This document shows, piece after piece, positions 1 to 7,810 of a DNA stretch of 8,250 nt. The notes under the pieces are model-generated. The model saw only the letters and a list, made by a program, of their open reading frames with translations. It made no database searches and was not told the DNA's origin. Made by a program: the position numbers and the translations under genes. Source of the stretch: Planctomycetota bacterium (GTDB taxonomy: Bacteria > Planctomycetota > Phycisphaerae > Phycisphaerales > UBA1924); NCBI GenBank assembly GCA_023429345.1, contig JAEYVB010000086.1:1-8250 (forward strand), given 5' to 3'. The first letter of the stretch is position 1. The number at the start of each line of letters is the position of its first letter.

Positions 1-1839
1 GCCTTTGCCCGCTTCGCCAAGCTGCCGCCGGTCGAGCCCAAAAAGGTGCCCGACATCGTCAAGTTCGAGGCGGTGCAGCAGATCCCCTTCCCGATCGAGC
101 AGGTCGAGTGGGACTACCAGACCTTCAAGGCCCCGGACTCGCCCGATGTCGAGGTCGGCATCTTCGCCATCACCCGCGACCGGATCCTGGAGCGGCTGGC
201 GCTCTACCAGGATGTGGGGATTGTTCCCGACTACGTGACCCTCTCCCCCGTCGCCGCCTACAACGCGATGGCTTTCGACCTGGCCTTCACGGAGAAGACC
301 CCGGGGACCATCGTCCTCGACATCGGCACAACCTCGACGGACCTGGTCATCGCCGAGTCCGGCCGGGTCTGGATCCGCACCTTCCCGATCGGCGGGCACC
401 ACTTCACCGAGGCCCTGGTCAACGCCTTCCAGCTCAGCTACCCCAAGGCGGAGAAGCTGAAGCGCGAGGCCGAGAGCAGCAAGCACGCCCGACACATCTT
501 CCAGGCGATGCGCCCTGTCTTCGGCGACCTCGCCCAGGATGTCCAACGCTCCATCGGCTACTACCAGAGCCTGCACAAAGAGGCCAAGCTCGAGCGGCTC
601 ATCGGCCTGGGCTCGACCTTCCGCCTCCCCGGCCTCCGCAAGTACCTCAAGCAGCAGATCGGCATGGACGTGTTCCGCATGGAGCAGTTCAAGCAGATCT
701 CGATCGACGGCCCCCGCGCCGGCGAGTTCCAGGCCCAGACGCTGGCCCTCGCGACCGCCTACGGGCTGGCCCTTCAGGGCCTGGGCATGTCCACCCTCGA
801 GGCCAACCTCATGCCCGTCGCCGTCATCCGCGACGCCATGTGGAAGCGCAAGGTGAAGTGGTTCGGCGTCGCCGCCGGCATCGCCGTCGCCGCGGGCGCG
901 GCCATGTTCATCCGCCCCTTCCTCGACGACACCGAGGTCGCCAACAACCCGCCGCCCGCGATCGTCAACCAGGTGCTGCAGCAGGGCAACACCCTGAAGG
1001 CCGACGCCTCGGATGTGACCTCCGGCGTCGTCGAGAACGCCACCGCGGGAGAGGTCCTCAAGCTCACCGAGAACCGCCACATCTACCCCCACATCGTCAA
1101 CGATGTCGGGCAGCTCGTCGCCTACGCCCAGGAGAAGGTCGCCGAGAAGGAGCGCCCCGCACTGGTCGTCACGCGGCTGAACACCGAGTTCAGGCCCGGC
1201 GGCGGCCAGACGGACCCCAACACCGGCATGCCCATGCAGCCGATGCCCGACCCGATGGCAGCGCCCGGCGAGCAGGACCTTTCCGCCCAGCCGCGGATCC
1301 TGATCACCATGGAGGCCCGGACCAACGAAGAGAACCCCCTGCGGTTCGCCATCGACGTCGTGGATGCATGGCTGAAAGAGAACGCGACTCGCGACGGTGT
1401 GCCCTACAAGATCGTGCAGACGCAGAAGACCCGCACCCTCGCCGTCGATTCTCCGGCGGGCGGCGCCGGCTCCGGCCTCGCCGGCCGCGGCCCGGACACC
1501 CCGATGATCATGGGCGGCCCCGGCGGTGGGGGCGATGGGGGCGGGATGGTGGAGGGCGGGGGCATAACCCCGCGGGGCCCCCGGGGCGTGGCGCCGTCGC
1601 CGTTCTCCGGTCCGAGCCAGTTCAATATCCCGCAGCCGCAGCCGCAGATCACGGGGCCCGGCGGCGGCAATCCCGGCGCGGCATCGCCCACCGCGAATCT
1701 CGAAGAGGTGCGCCAGATGGCAAAGCTGCCCGGCGCCCCGGTCGAAGACCCGAACCTGAAGACCACCATCCTCACGGTCACGTGGGAAGCGGTCATCCTT
1801 CCCCCGCAGCAGGCGCAGCCTGAGGGAGGCACGCAGTGA
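1..1839 (+). CDS. pilM: PilM-type actin-like ATPase fused to a PilN-like membrane domain (5' partial)
   Basis: The frame is open from base 1 and ends at TGA 1837-1839, so the true start lies upstream; 612 residues are visible. The first ~265 residues are a PilM/FtsA-family actin-like ATPase: a phosphate-binding segment VLDIGTTSTDLVI (residues 105-117), then IGGHHFTEAL, and the adenosine-motif segment LIGLGSTFRLPGL (about 200-212), closing with ALATAYGLAL. PilM is a cytoplasmic ring protein of type IV pilus platforms that binds the N-terminal tail of PilN. Here the chain continues into NLMP (269-272), resembling the PilN 'INLLP' PilM-binding motif, then basic residues and one hydrophobic segment (about 287-304). 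The rest should be periplasmic: a segment with ITMEAR (about 432-485) that could be a small alpha/beta domain, a Gly/Pro-rich linker (about 485-565), and a terminal beta-like stretch TVTWEAVILPP. Its stop overlaps the next start. The PilM part is secure; the PilN assignment rests on motif and topology. Confidence 0.88.
   Translation, partial: AFARFAKLPPVEPKKVPDIVKFEAVQQIPFPIEQVEWDYQTFKAPDSPDVEVGIFAITRDRILERLALYQDVGIVPDYVTLSPVAAYNAMAFDLAFTEKTPGTIVLDIGTTSTDLVIAESGRVWIRTFPIGGHHFTEALVNAFQLSYPKAEKLKREAESSKHARHIFQAMRPVFGDLAQDVQRSIGYYQSLHKEAKLERLIGLGSTFRLPGLRKYLKQQIGMDVFRMEQFKQISIDGPRAGEFQAQTLALATAYGLALQGLGMSTLEANLMPVAVIRDAMWKRKVKWFGVAAGIAVAAGAAMFIRPFLDDTEVANNPPPAIVNQVLQQGNTLKADASDVTSGVVENATAGEVLKLTENRHIYPHIVNDVGQLVAYAQEKVAEKERPALVVTRLNTEFRPGGGQTDPNTGMPMQPMPDPMAAPGEQDLSAQPRILITMEARTNEENPLRFAIDVVDAWLKENATRDGVPYKIVQTQKTRTLAVDSPAGGAGSGLAGRGPDTPMIMGGPGGGGDGGGMVEGGGITPRGPRGVAPSPFSGPSQFNIPQPQPQITGPGGGNPGAASPTANLEEVRQMAKLPGAPVEDPNLKTTILTVTWEAVILPPQQAQPEGGTQ
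1438..1690 (+). repeat. Gly/Pro-rich low-complexity linker with clustered G tracts
   Basis: This part of the first gene encodes a Gly/Pro-rich stretch of about 80 residues. At 1528-1562 five tracts of three to five G (1528-1532, 1537-1541, 1543-1545, 1554-1556, 1558-1562) lie close together on the coding strand, and a CCCCGCGGGG palindrome follows at 1568-1577. It is probably a flexible tether between periplasmic segments at the protein level. Confidence 0.6.
1822..1829 (+). promoter_or_regulatory. Shine-Dalgarno site for the second gene
   Basis: GAGGGAGG, including a full GGAGG core at 1825-1829, lies inside the 3' end of the first gene and 6 nt before GTG 1836. This spacing favours the GTG over the in-frame ATG at 1857. 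The GTGA overlap of start and stop indicates translational coupling of the two products. Confidence 0.8.
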
Positions 1840-3227
1840 AGCCCGTCCTCGCATGGATGAAGGCCAACACGGCCATCGTGATCCTGACCCTGGTGATCAT
1901 CCTGATCCTGCCGCTGGCCTTTATCGGCAGCGCCTACTGGAATGGCAAGATCAAGAAGTCGCGCCAGGACGCCGCCACCTCGGCGCTGAACAACCTGAAC
2001 GGCCTCCGGGTCAGCTACTCCCTCCCGCCCGCCACGCCCGGCGGCGCGCCCGTGACGGTGGAGGCCGACGCCCCCAACGAGCAGCTCACCCGCTACTTCC
2101 GCGAGAAGAAGACCGAGCTCGAGAAGCAGATCGGCCAGGTGGTCAACATCGCCGAGGAGGCCAACAAGAAGGAGCCGCTGGTCGAGGGCGTCTTCCCCTC
2201 CCCCGCCAACCAGATCAAGACGCTGGAGATGGCCAACGTCATGATCGGCGCCCAGGGCCGGCCATCCGCGTACGAGGTGCTCCTGAAGAAGATCGGCGCC
2301 GGCGGCCCCGCCGACCACACGCAGCTCGCCACCAGCCTCTCCGAGATCCGCCAGATGGCGATGGAGAAAGTCCGCTCCGACACCGGGCGCGAGCAGCTCA
2401 GCGCCGAGGAGCAGGACGCCCTCGTGAAGGAGCTCGTCGGCCGCCGCCTCGGCGCGTACAAGCAGCACGCGAACACGATCTCGGTCTACGCGACGCCCGA
2501 CGTCCTCCCCCCGGATGTCCCCCGCGTCATGCCCGACCAGCAGCCCGACGTCAACACCTGCTTCAAGTGGCAGTGGGACTACTGGGCGATCGAGGACATG
2601 ATCAACGCCGTCGCCGCGGCCAACACGCGCAACGGCCGGCGGACCAACGTGCCCGATTCGGTGGTCAAGCGGATCGAGCGCATCACCCTCATCCCCTTCA
2701 GCTTTACCCCGCCCTCGGACCCCAGCGCGTTCGGCGGCGGCGGCGCGATGCCCTCCACTCCTCCGAGCATCACCGGCCGGCAGTCGGGCGGCGGCAACGG
2801 CCTCTACGACCTCCGTGCCGGCGAGCTGACGCTCATCGTCGCCTCCGCCCGCATCCCGGAGCTGATGGACGCCATCGCGCGGACCAACCTGATGACCGTC
2901 ACCGGCCTCGCCATCGAGGATATCGACGAGTGGGCTGACCTGGAGGAGGGGTACTACTACGGCACCGAGCACGTCGTCCGCGTGCGGATCCCCGTCGAGA
3001 TGGTGCTCCTCCGCAGTTGGACGGTCGCGCTGATGCCCCAGCAGATCAGGGACGTGATCACCAACGCCGCTCCCGCCGCCGATCCGAACATGGGGATGGT
3101 CGGCGCTGTCAGCGCCGAGGTGCCGTCCGCCCCCGTCGTTACGCCCGCGCCCGCCAAGGGCGGCAAGGCGAAAAAGAAGTCCACCAAGCGTCCGCAGCCC
3201 AAAGACTCGGGCGGCGACCCCTTCTGA
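1836..3227 (+). CDS. Single-pass inner-membrane protein in PilO position (pilus platform, function inferred)
   Basis: 463 residues, GTG start chosen from the Shine-Dalgarno and the 4-nt overlap with the upstream stop. The N-terminus has a short cytoplasmic tail and one strong hydrophobic helix (about residues 13-34, IVILTLVIILILPLAFI). A charged, probably coiled-coil stretch follows (about 80-115, EQLTRYFREKKTELEKQ). An aromatic-rich segment CFKWQWDYWAIEDMINAV (about 242-259) and an alpha/beta-like region (about 328-400, from GELTLIVASARIPELMDAI to VEMVLLRSWTV) come next. The C-terminus is low complexity and ends in a lysine-rich tail (about 441-457). A short tail, single helix, coiled coil and C-terminal alpha/beta domain is the layout of PilO/GspM-type platform proteins, and the gene directly follows pilM-N, but I see no diagnostic PilO motif. 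It may be a lineage-specific replacement. The gene is certain; the role is moderate. Confidence 0.85.
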   Translation: MKPVLAWMKANTAIVILTLVIILILPLAFIGSAYWNGKIKKSRQDAATSALNNLNGLRVSYSLPPATPGGAPVTVEADAPNEQLTRYFREKKTELEKQIGQVVNIAEEANKKEPLVEGVFPSPANQIKTLEMANVMIGAQGRPSAYEVLLKKIGAGGPADHTQLATSLSEIRQMAMEKVRSDTGREQLSAEEQDALVKELVGRRLGAYKQHANTISVYATPDVLPPDVPRVMPDQQPDVNTCFKWQWDYWAIEDMINAVAAANTRNGRRTNVPDSVVKRIERITLIPFSFTPPSDPSAFGGGGAMPSTPPSITGRQSGGGNGLYDLRAGELTLIVASARIPELMDAIARTNLMTVTGLAIEDIDEWADLEEGYYYGTEHVVRVRIPVEMVLLRSWTVALMPQQIRDVITNAAPAADPNMGMVGAVSAEVPSAPVVTPAPAKGGKAKKKSTKRPQPKDSGGDPF

Positions 3228-3264
3228 CCCCGTCCCGATGATTCCGCCTCGCCAAGAGCTTTCC

Positions 3265-3269
3265 AAGGA
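3265..3269 (+). promoter_or_regulatory. Shine-Dalgarno site for the third gene
   Basis: AAGGA lies 6 nt before ATG 3276, in the 48-nt gap after the second gene. No promoter or terminator is apparent in that gap, so the third gene probably shares the operon transcript. Confidence 0.65.
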
Positions 3270-3275
3270 CCTGTC

Positions 3276-5381
3276 ATGAAACTCAAGGGAATCAGCCCGC
3301 TGGAACAGCATGTCGAGCAGATCGTGCTCGTCACCGTCTCCGGCATTTTCCTGGTGGTCGTCGCGGCCCAGTTCCTCCTCACCACCAACAAGGTCACGGT
3401 GGGCGGGCAGGAGCTCTCCCCCGGCAAGGCCTTCGAGCCCGCGGAGCAGAAGGCGCTGTTGCTCAAAGCGCAGATCGACCGCACCGACGTCGAGTTGCCG
3501 CCGGTCCCGGAGGTCACCGTCGCGGAGGCCTTCCGCCGGCAACTCCAGGGCTCGGTCACGCCCGCCAAGTCCCTCGCCAGCGCCCTCGGCCCGCCGATGA
3601 TGCTCGAGGGCGTCATCGACAGCGAGTCCTCGATGAGCGCGCGGCAGATCGCCGTCGTTCCAATCCCGGCGCCCGTCCCGGCCGCGGCCCAGGCGTACCT
3701 CGTCACCTTCGACCCCACCGAGCCGGTGGTGATCCCGGAGCTGAAGTCGTACCTCCCCGCCGAGCAGCCGATGGATAAGGCGGTCGTCTCGGTCGAGGCG
3801 CGGCTCGACGGCACCGCCATCCGTTCCGCGCTCCAGCAGGGCGGCGAGAACGCGATCCCCAGCGTCTGGTGGGGCAACGACCGCACCGCCATCCTCGGTG
3901 TCCGCCTCGAGCGCGAGGAGATGGTCGAGCCCGGGACCTGGAGCAACCTCACCGAAGTCCCCCCGCCCCCCGGCCGCTTCGACGGCCTGGTCGAGGCCGC
4001 CAAGCTGAAGGACGGGATGGGCACCGTCTCCGATCTCGTCGCCGAGATCACCATGGGCGGTCAGCAGGACATCCTCCAGCCCAGCTTCTACCGCACCATC
4101 GCCGGGCCCGAGTGGCTCCCGCCGTCCGAGGCCGCGGCCAAGGTCCCCGTCGATGAGGTGCAGATCAGCAACAAGGTGCGTCAGATCCGCAGCCTGCGCG
4201 ACCTGAACAGCCGCTCGCAGCTGCAGCTGGAAGAGGCCGGGGCCACGCCCGCCCCGCGCCAGCCCGCGCCGGGCAATACCGGCGGCGGCAAGGGCAGCGC
4301 CGGCGGGGCGGTCGCCCCGGCGCCACGTCAGCCGACGCAGACCACGAACAACGCCCGCGTGCAGAGCCTCCAGGGGGCGATCGAGGCCCGCGACAAGAAG
4401 ATCGAGCAGCTCGTGGGCGAACTCGCGGCCGTCGGTCGCGATGAGCACGGCAACCCGCTCGCCAGCGAGCCCGAAGCCCCGGGCCAGGGGTCCCAGCAGC
4501 AGCAGCAGTTGCGGCTGATGGAGGATGCGGCCGTCCGTCTCTGGACGCACGACCTCACCGCCGAGCCCGGCAAGACCTACCGCTACCGCGTGAAGTTCGC
4601 GATCAACAACCCCGCATTCGGCCGCGCCGCGGCCCTGGTCGAGGACCAAAAGGAACTCGCCGCCAAGCCCGAGCTCTGGAGCGAGGCTTCCGAATGGACG
4701 CCCCCCGTCGCCGTCCCCGCGGACCGCTACTACTTCATTACGAGCGCCTCCGAGCCGAGCATGCTGGGTGCTGCCCGCGTCACCGCTGAGGTGTACGAGT
4801 TCTTCTACGGCTTCTACCGCAAGGGCTCGGTCGGCATGGAGCCGGGCGACATGCTGGTGGCCCAGGCCAAGCTGCCCGATGCCGGGAAGCTCCTGATCTA
4901 CGACGTCACCCAGCCCAGCCCCGGCCAGCAGCCGGCGCTCCCCACCCCCGCCCCGGCCCCTGTGACGCCCGGCGGAAAGGGCGGCACCCCGACCGCGATC
5001 CCGGGCGGCGGTCCCGACCCGAACGCCCCAGCCCCCGCCGGCGAACTCCCCGCCAACGCCACCCCCTGGGATAAGCCGCTGATCGCCAGCGAGGACGTGA
5101 TCCTCCTGGATGTGGCCCGGATCCCGGGCGATGGCTCGGTCGTGGCCATCCTCCGCGGCCGGGACGGCTCGCTCATCCGCCTCCAGCCCCGTCAGGACCC
5201 CGCGGGGATGTACCAGCTGGTGTCCACCTCGGCCAAGGCCGGCGAGAACCAAGGCCAGCCGGTCCTGCGCCCGGTGGAAGAGCCGCGGCAGCGTCCGGAC
5301 CGGAATATCCCGGGCCAGCGGGAGGATCGCACGCCGCAGCCCAGCGGCGGTACCCCGGGCGGCGGGTCGGGCGGCGGCTGA
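3276..5381 (+). CDS. Large single-pass membrane protein in PilP position, with Fn3-like segment (function unknown)
   Basis: 701 residues, ATG start supported by AAGGA. A cytoplasmic tail of about 15 residues precedes one hydrophobic helix (about 15-35, VLVTVSGIFLVVVAAQFLL), placing the rest outside the membrane. An ordered N-terminal half includes WWGNDRTAILGVRLE and TWSNLTEVPPPPGRFDGL (about 198-235). A Pro/Gly-rich linker and a short charged helix (about 371-388, DKKIEQLVGELAAV) follow, then a five-glutamine run. Residues about 419-510 (LWTHDLTAEPGKTYRYRV, then EASEWTPPVAVPADRYYF) resemble a beta-sandwich of fibronectin type III style. After another Pro/Gly linker, a segment with DVILLDVARIPGDGSVVAILRG (about 605-645) could be a small beta domain. 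The tail is Gly/Pro/Arg-rich. Position after PilM-N and the PilO-like gene suggests the PilP slot, but it is much longer than typical PilP and shows no lipobox. I do not recognise the family with confidence. Confidence 0.85.
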   Translation: MKLKGISPLEQHVEQIVLVTVSGIFLVVVAAQFLLTTNKVTVGGQELSPGKAFEPAEQKALLLKAQIDRTDVELPPVPEVTVAEAFRRQLQGSVTPAKSLASALGPPMMLEGVIDSESSMSARQIAVVPIPAPVPAAAQAYLVTFDPTEPVVIPELKSYLPAEQPMDKAVVSVEARLDGTAIRSALQQGGENAIPSVWWGNDRTAILGVRLEREEMVEPGTWSNLTEVPPPPGRFDGLVEAAKLKDGMGTVSDLVAEITMGGQQDILQPSFYRTIAGPEWLPPSEAAAKVPVDEVQISNKVRQIRSLRDLNSRSQLQLEEAGATPAPRQPAPGNTGGGKGSAGGAVAPAPRQPTQTTNNARVQSLQGAIEARDKKIEQLVGELAAVGRDEHGNPLASEPEAPGQGSQQQQQLRLMEDAAVRLWTHDLTAEPGKTYRYRVKFAINNPAFGRAAALVEDQKELAAKPELWSEASEWTPPVAVPADRYYFITSASEPSMLGAARVTAEVYEFFYGFYRKGSVGMEPGDMLVAQAKLPDAGKLLIYDVTQPSPGQQPALPTPAPAPVTPGGKGGTPTAIPGGGPDPNAPAPAGELPANATPWDKPLIASEDVILLDVARIPGDGSVVAILRGRDGSLIRLQPRQDPAGMYQLVSTSAKAGENQGQPVLRPVEEPRQRPDRNIPGQREDRTPQPSGGTPGGGSGGG
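4494..4508 (+). repeat. (CAG)5 trinucleotide run encoding five Gln
   Basis: Five perfect in-frame CAG codons lie between the Pro/Gly-rich linker and the Fn3-like segment of the third gene. Length change here would not shift the frame. Confidence 0.75.
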
Positions 5382-5458
5382 ATCCGCCTCCGCAGGTCAG
5401 AAAGCGGGCTCCGGCAAAAATGGCCTGAAGTCGCGGCTGAGAAAATCTTGAACCCAAC

Positions 5459-5486
5459 TTGACCCTCGGGGGGTCGTGACTAGACT
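5459..5486 (+). promoter_or_regulatory. Sigma70-type promoter of the 23S rRNA unit
   Basis: A -35 box TTGACC (5459-5464, five of six consensus bases) and a -10 box TAGACT (5481-5486, four of six) are separated by 16 nt. It starts 78 nt after the stop of the third gene. Expected transcription start is near 5492-5495, giving a leader of about 390 nt before mature 23S. An alternative -35-like TTGAAC lies at 5448-5453. Prediction from sequence only. Confidence 0.6.
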
Positions 5487-5579
5487 CCCCCTGCGAATCG
5501 CGGAACCCAAATCCCGCGAGGAGCAAGAACCAACGCCGAACAGAACCGAGCCGCGAGGCGGAGTTCCAGGCCGCGGAAA

Positions 5580-5609
5580 GCCGGGATCAGGAGCGATCTC
5601 ACCCCCGGC
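5580..5609 (+). promoter_or_regulatory. Small hairpin just upstream of boxA (boxB-like position)
   Basis: GCCGGG (5580-5585) pairs with CCCGGC (5604-5609) around an 18-nt loop and ends 3 nt before the boxA-like motif. Hairpin followed by boxA is the arrangement of rRNA antitermination sites in E. coli. The stem is short and could be coincidental in GC-rich DNA. Confidence 0.35.
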
Positions 5610-5612
5610 GGC

Positions 5613-5624
5613 TATCTTTGACAA
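5613..5624 (+). promoter_or_regulatory. boxA-like rRNA antitermination motif
   Basis: TATCTTTGACAA, continuing as CTGGATA, matches the CTTTGACAA-CTGAATA type motif found in many rRNA leaders and 16S-23S spacers and is close to the E. coli boxA TGCTCTTTAACA. In known systems NusB/NusE (S10) bind this RNA so that polymerase transcribes rRNA without Rho termination. Its presence here supports the stretch being an rRNA leader. Confidence 0.65.
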
Positions 5625-5645
5625 CTGGATACGAAGCGACGTCTT

Positions 5646-5696
5646 TTCCACTCCGGGCCGCGCGGTCTCCACCGCGTGGCGCAGGAAGGAGTGGAA
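5646..5696 (+). other. Long two-part hairpin in the 23S leader
   Basis: TTCCACTCC (5646-5654) pairs perfectly with GGAGTGGAA (5688-5696). Inside, ten further pairs (5657-5666 with 5671-5680, one G-U) close a CTCC loop. An asymmetric internal loop (2 nt against 7 nt) separates the two stems. No U tract follows, so it is not an intrinsic terminator; a role in precursor folding or RNase III processing is more likely. Confidence 0.6.
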
Positions 5697-5698
5697 TC

Positions 5699-5734
5699 CG
5701 ATTGCGGGAAGTAATCCATAGGTGCCCGCAATCG
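5699..5734 (+). other. 10-bp perfect hairpin in the 23S leader
   Basis: CGATTGCGGG (5699-5708) pairs with CCCGCAATCG (5725-5734) around a 16-nt loop, two bases after the preceding hairpin. It lacks a U tract. The tandem arrangement suggests a structured precursor element, possibly a processing signal. Confidence 0.55.
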
Positions 5735-6912
5735 TGTTGCAAACACACCGAAGTAAAATGTAAGCGAGTGCTCATAGGTTAGTAGTTGGTGCCTGTCGCA
5801 AACAAACAGCCGCACGGTCCATTGTCATGCCGTGCAGGCCGGGAGGACTCGAAGGGGCGACCCGGAGAGGAATCGCGGCGTCCGGTTGGTGCGACCAGGC
5901 CATAAGGGCACATGGTGGATGTCTTGGCGTCGAGAGGCGAAGAAGGACGCGGTAACCTGCGAAAAGCCACAGGGAGCTGGTAAACAAGCTGCGATCTGTG
6001 GATGTCCGAATGGGGCAACCCATCCCTTTGGGGATACCCAACCCTGAATGTATAGGGGTTGTGGAGCGAACGTGCAGAACTGAAACATCTAAGTATGCAC
6101 AGGAAAAGAAAGCAACAGCGATTCCGTCAGTAGCGGCGAGCGAACGCGGATGGATCAGGCGACGAGTGAAGCACCTGGAAAGGTGCGCCACAGCAGGTGA
6201 CAGCCCTGTAACCGAAGCTTGATCTAAGCCCTCGAGTAGGCTCGGGCTCGTGGAACCCGGGTTGAACATGGGGGGGCCACCCTCCAAGGCTAAATACTCC
6301 TCGACGACCGATAGCGAATCAGTAAGGCGACTGAACGATGACAAGCACCGCGACGAGCGGAGTGAAAGAGTACCTGAAACCATGTGCTTACAAGCGGTGG
6401 GAGTCCTACGGGATGACCGCGTGCTTTTTGCATAATGAGCCGGCGAGTTAGTCTGTACGGCGAGCCTAAGGCCTACCGGGCCGGAGGCGGAGCGAAAGCG
6501 AGTCTGAAACGGGCGCTAAGTCGTACGGACTAGACGCGAAACCTTGTGATCTACCGTTGGCCAGGCTGAAGGGCGGGTAATGCCGCCTGGAGGGCCGAAC
6601 GCGTGACCGTTGAAAAGGTCTGCGATGAGCTGACGGGAGGACTCAAAGTGTAATCAAACTGGGAGATAGCTCGTTCTCTCCGAAATAACTTTAGGGTTAG
6701 CCTCAGGGATCAAACTTTGGGGGTAGAGCGACTGGATGAGGGTCGGGGCCTACCCGGCTACCGCCTTCAACCAAACTCCGAATACCAAAGTCTTTGCCCT
6801 GGGAGATAGACGGCGAGTGACAATATCCGTCGTCAAAAGGAGAACAATCCAGACCACCAGCTAAGGTCCCAAATCTCTGCTAAGTTCGAAAGGAAGTCAG
6901 AGTGCAATGACA

Positions 6913-6974
<62 letters not shown>

Positions 6975-7660
6975 GACTCTGGCGCCGATAATGATCGGGA
7001 ATAAGCAGGGAGCCGAAGCTGTGGGCTCTCGAAAGAGAGCGGTAGGAGAGCGTTCCTGGCGGCAGTGAAGCGGTTCGGAAACGGACCGTGGAGCGCCAGG
7101 AAGTGAATATGCCGGCTTGAGTAACGATAAGGCAGGTGAGAATCCTGCCCGCCGAAAGCCCAAGGTTTCCTGGGGAAGGTAAATCCGCCCAGGGTTAGTC
7201 GGGACCTAAGGCGAGGCCGAAAGGCGTAGTCGATGGATAGCAGGTTAATATTCCTGCACCCTCGCAGAGATCAAACCGTCGTGCGGATTTCCAAGCCACG
7301 CGGGGCTGCCAGATGCCCAGGCCTTTATGGCCGATGCGTGGGGAGGGAGTCCCTAGAAAAGCGACGGGGGCAAAGCGAGGCTCGTACCAAAACTGACACA
7401 GGTGGGCGTGGTGAATAACCTCAGGCGCTCGAGAGAACGGTCGTGAAGGAACTAGGCAATTTGACCCCGTACGTTCGCAAGAAGGGGGGCCTCGCCGCAA
7501 GGCAGGCCGCAGAGAAAAGGATCTGGGAACTGTTTATCAAAAACACAGCACTGTGCTAAGGCGCAAGCCGACGTATACAGTGTGACGCTTGCCCAATGCC
7601 GGAATGTCATGGAAGGGGGTCAGCCGCAAGGCGAAGCTCTCGACCTAAGCACCGGTCAAT

Positions 7661-7695
<35 letters not shown>

Positions 7696-7810
7696 GTTCC
7701 TTGTCGGGTAAGTTCCGACGCGCATGAATAGCGTAATCACTGGATCCCTGTCTCCACGACCGACTCGGTGAAATAGTAGTGGCGGTGAAGATGCCGTCTA
7801 CCCGCAGCAA

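Larger units (their letters stand above)
5487..5883 (+). other. Transcribed leader of the 23S precursor (no gene)
   Basis: About 400 nt separate the promoter from 23S. The stretch holds no 16S 3' end, no tRNA and no convincing protein gene; the short open frames have no coding character. It contains a hairpin plus boxA, two strong hairpins at 5646-5734, and a comparatively A/T-rich part (about 5735-5815). Small stems such as GCACGG/CCGTGC (5812-5817 with 5830-5835) occur close to the 23S start. The segment next to 23S probably provides the 5' half of the processing stem cut by RNase III, whose partner would lie beyond the right edge. Confidence 0.55.

Noticed and set aside
108..2938. Long + strand open frames in alternative frames (108-1823 and 1853-2938)
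   Set aside because: They overlap the pilM-N and PilO-position genes and encode Arg/Pro/His-rich sequence with no domains, typical shifted-frame shadows.
1404..5252. A 1282-codon open frame on the minus strand, antisense to all three protein genes
   Set aside because: Long antisense frames are expected where G/C-rich third positions remove stop codons. It shows no domains, is rich in Gly/Arg/Asp/Leu repeats, and crosses the intergenic gap, while the + strand frames have clear PilM motifs, membrane helices and Shine-Dalgarno sites.
5476..5721. Short open frames on both strands in the 23S leader
   Set aside because: They overlap the promoter, boxA and hairpins, lack ribosome binding sites and show no coding character.
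5646..5734. The two leader hairpins as intrinsic terminators
   Set aside because: Neither is followed by a U tract, and they lie within the transcribed rRNA leader after boxA.
5737..5759. A possible second promoter, TTGCAA with TAAAAT
   Set aside because: The spacer is only 11 nt, and no acceptable -35 box lies at 16-18 nt from the -10-like TAAAAT.
5382..5883. tRNA-Ile or tRNA-Ala as in a normal 16S-23S spacer
   Set aside because: No cloverleaf, GGTTCGA-type T arm or CCA end could be found.
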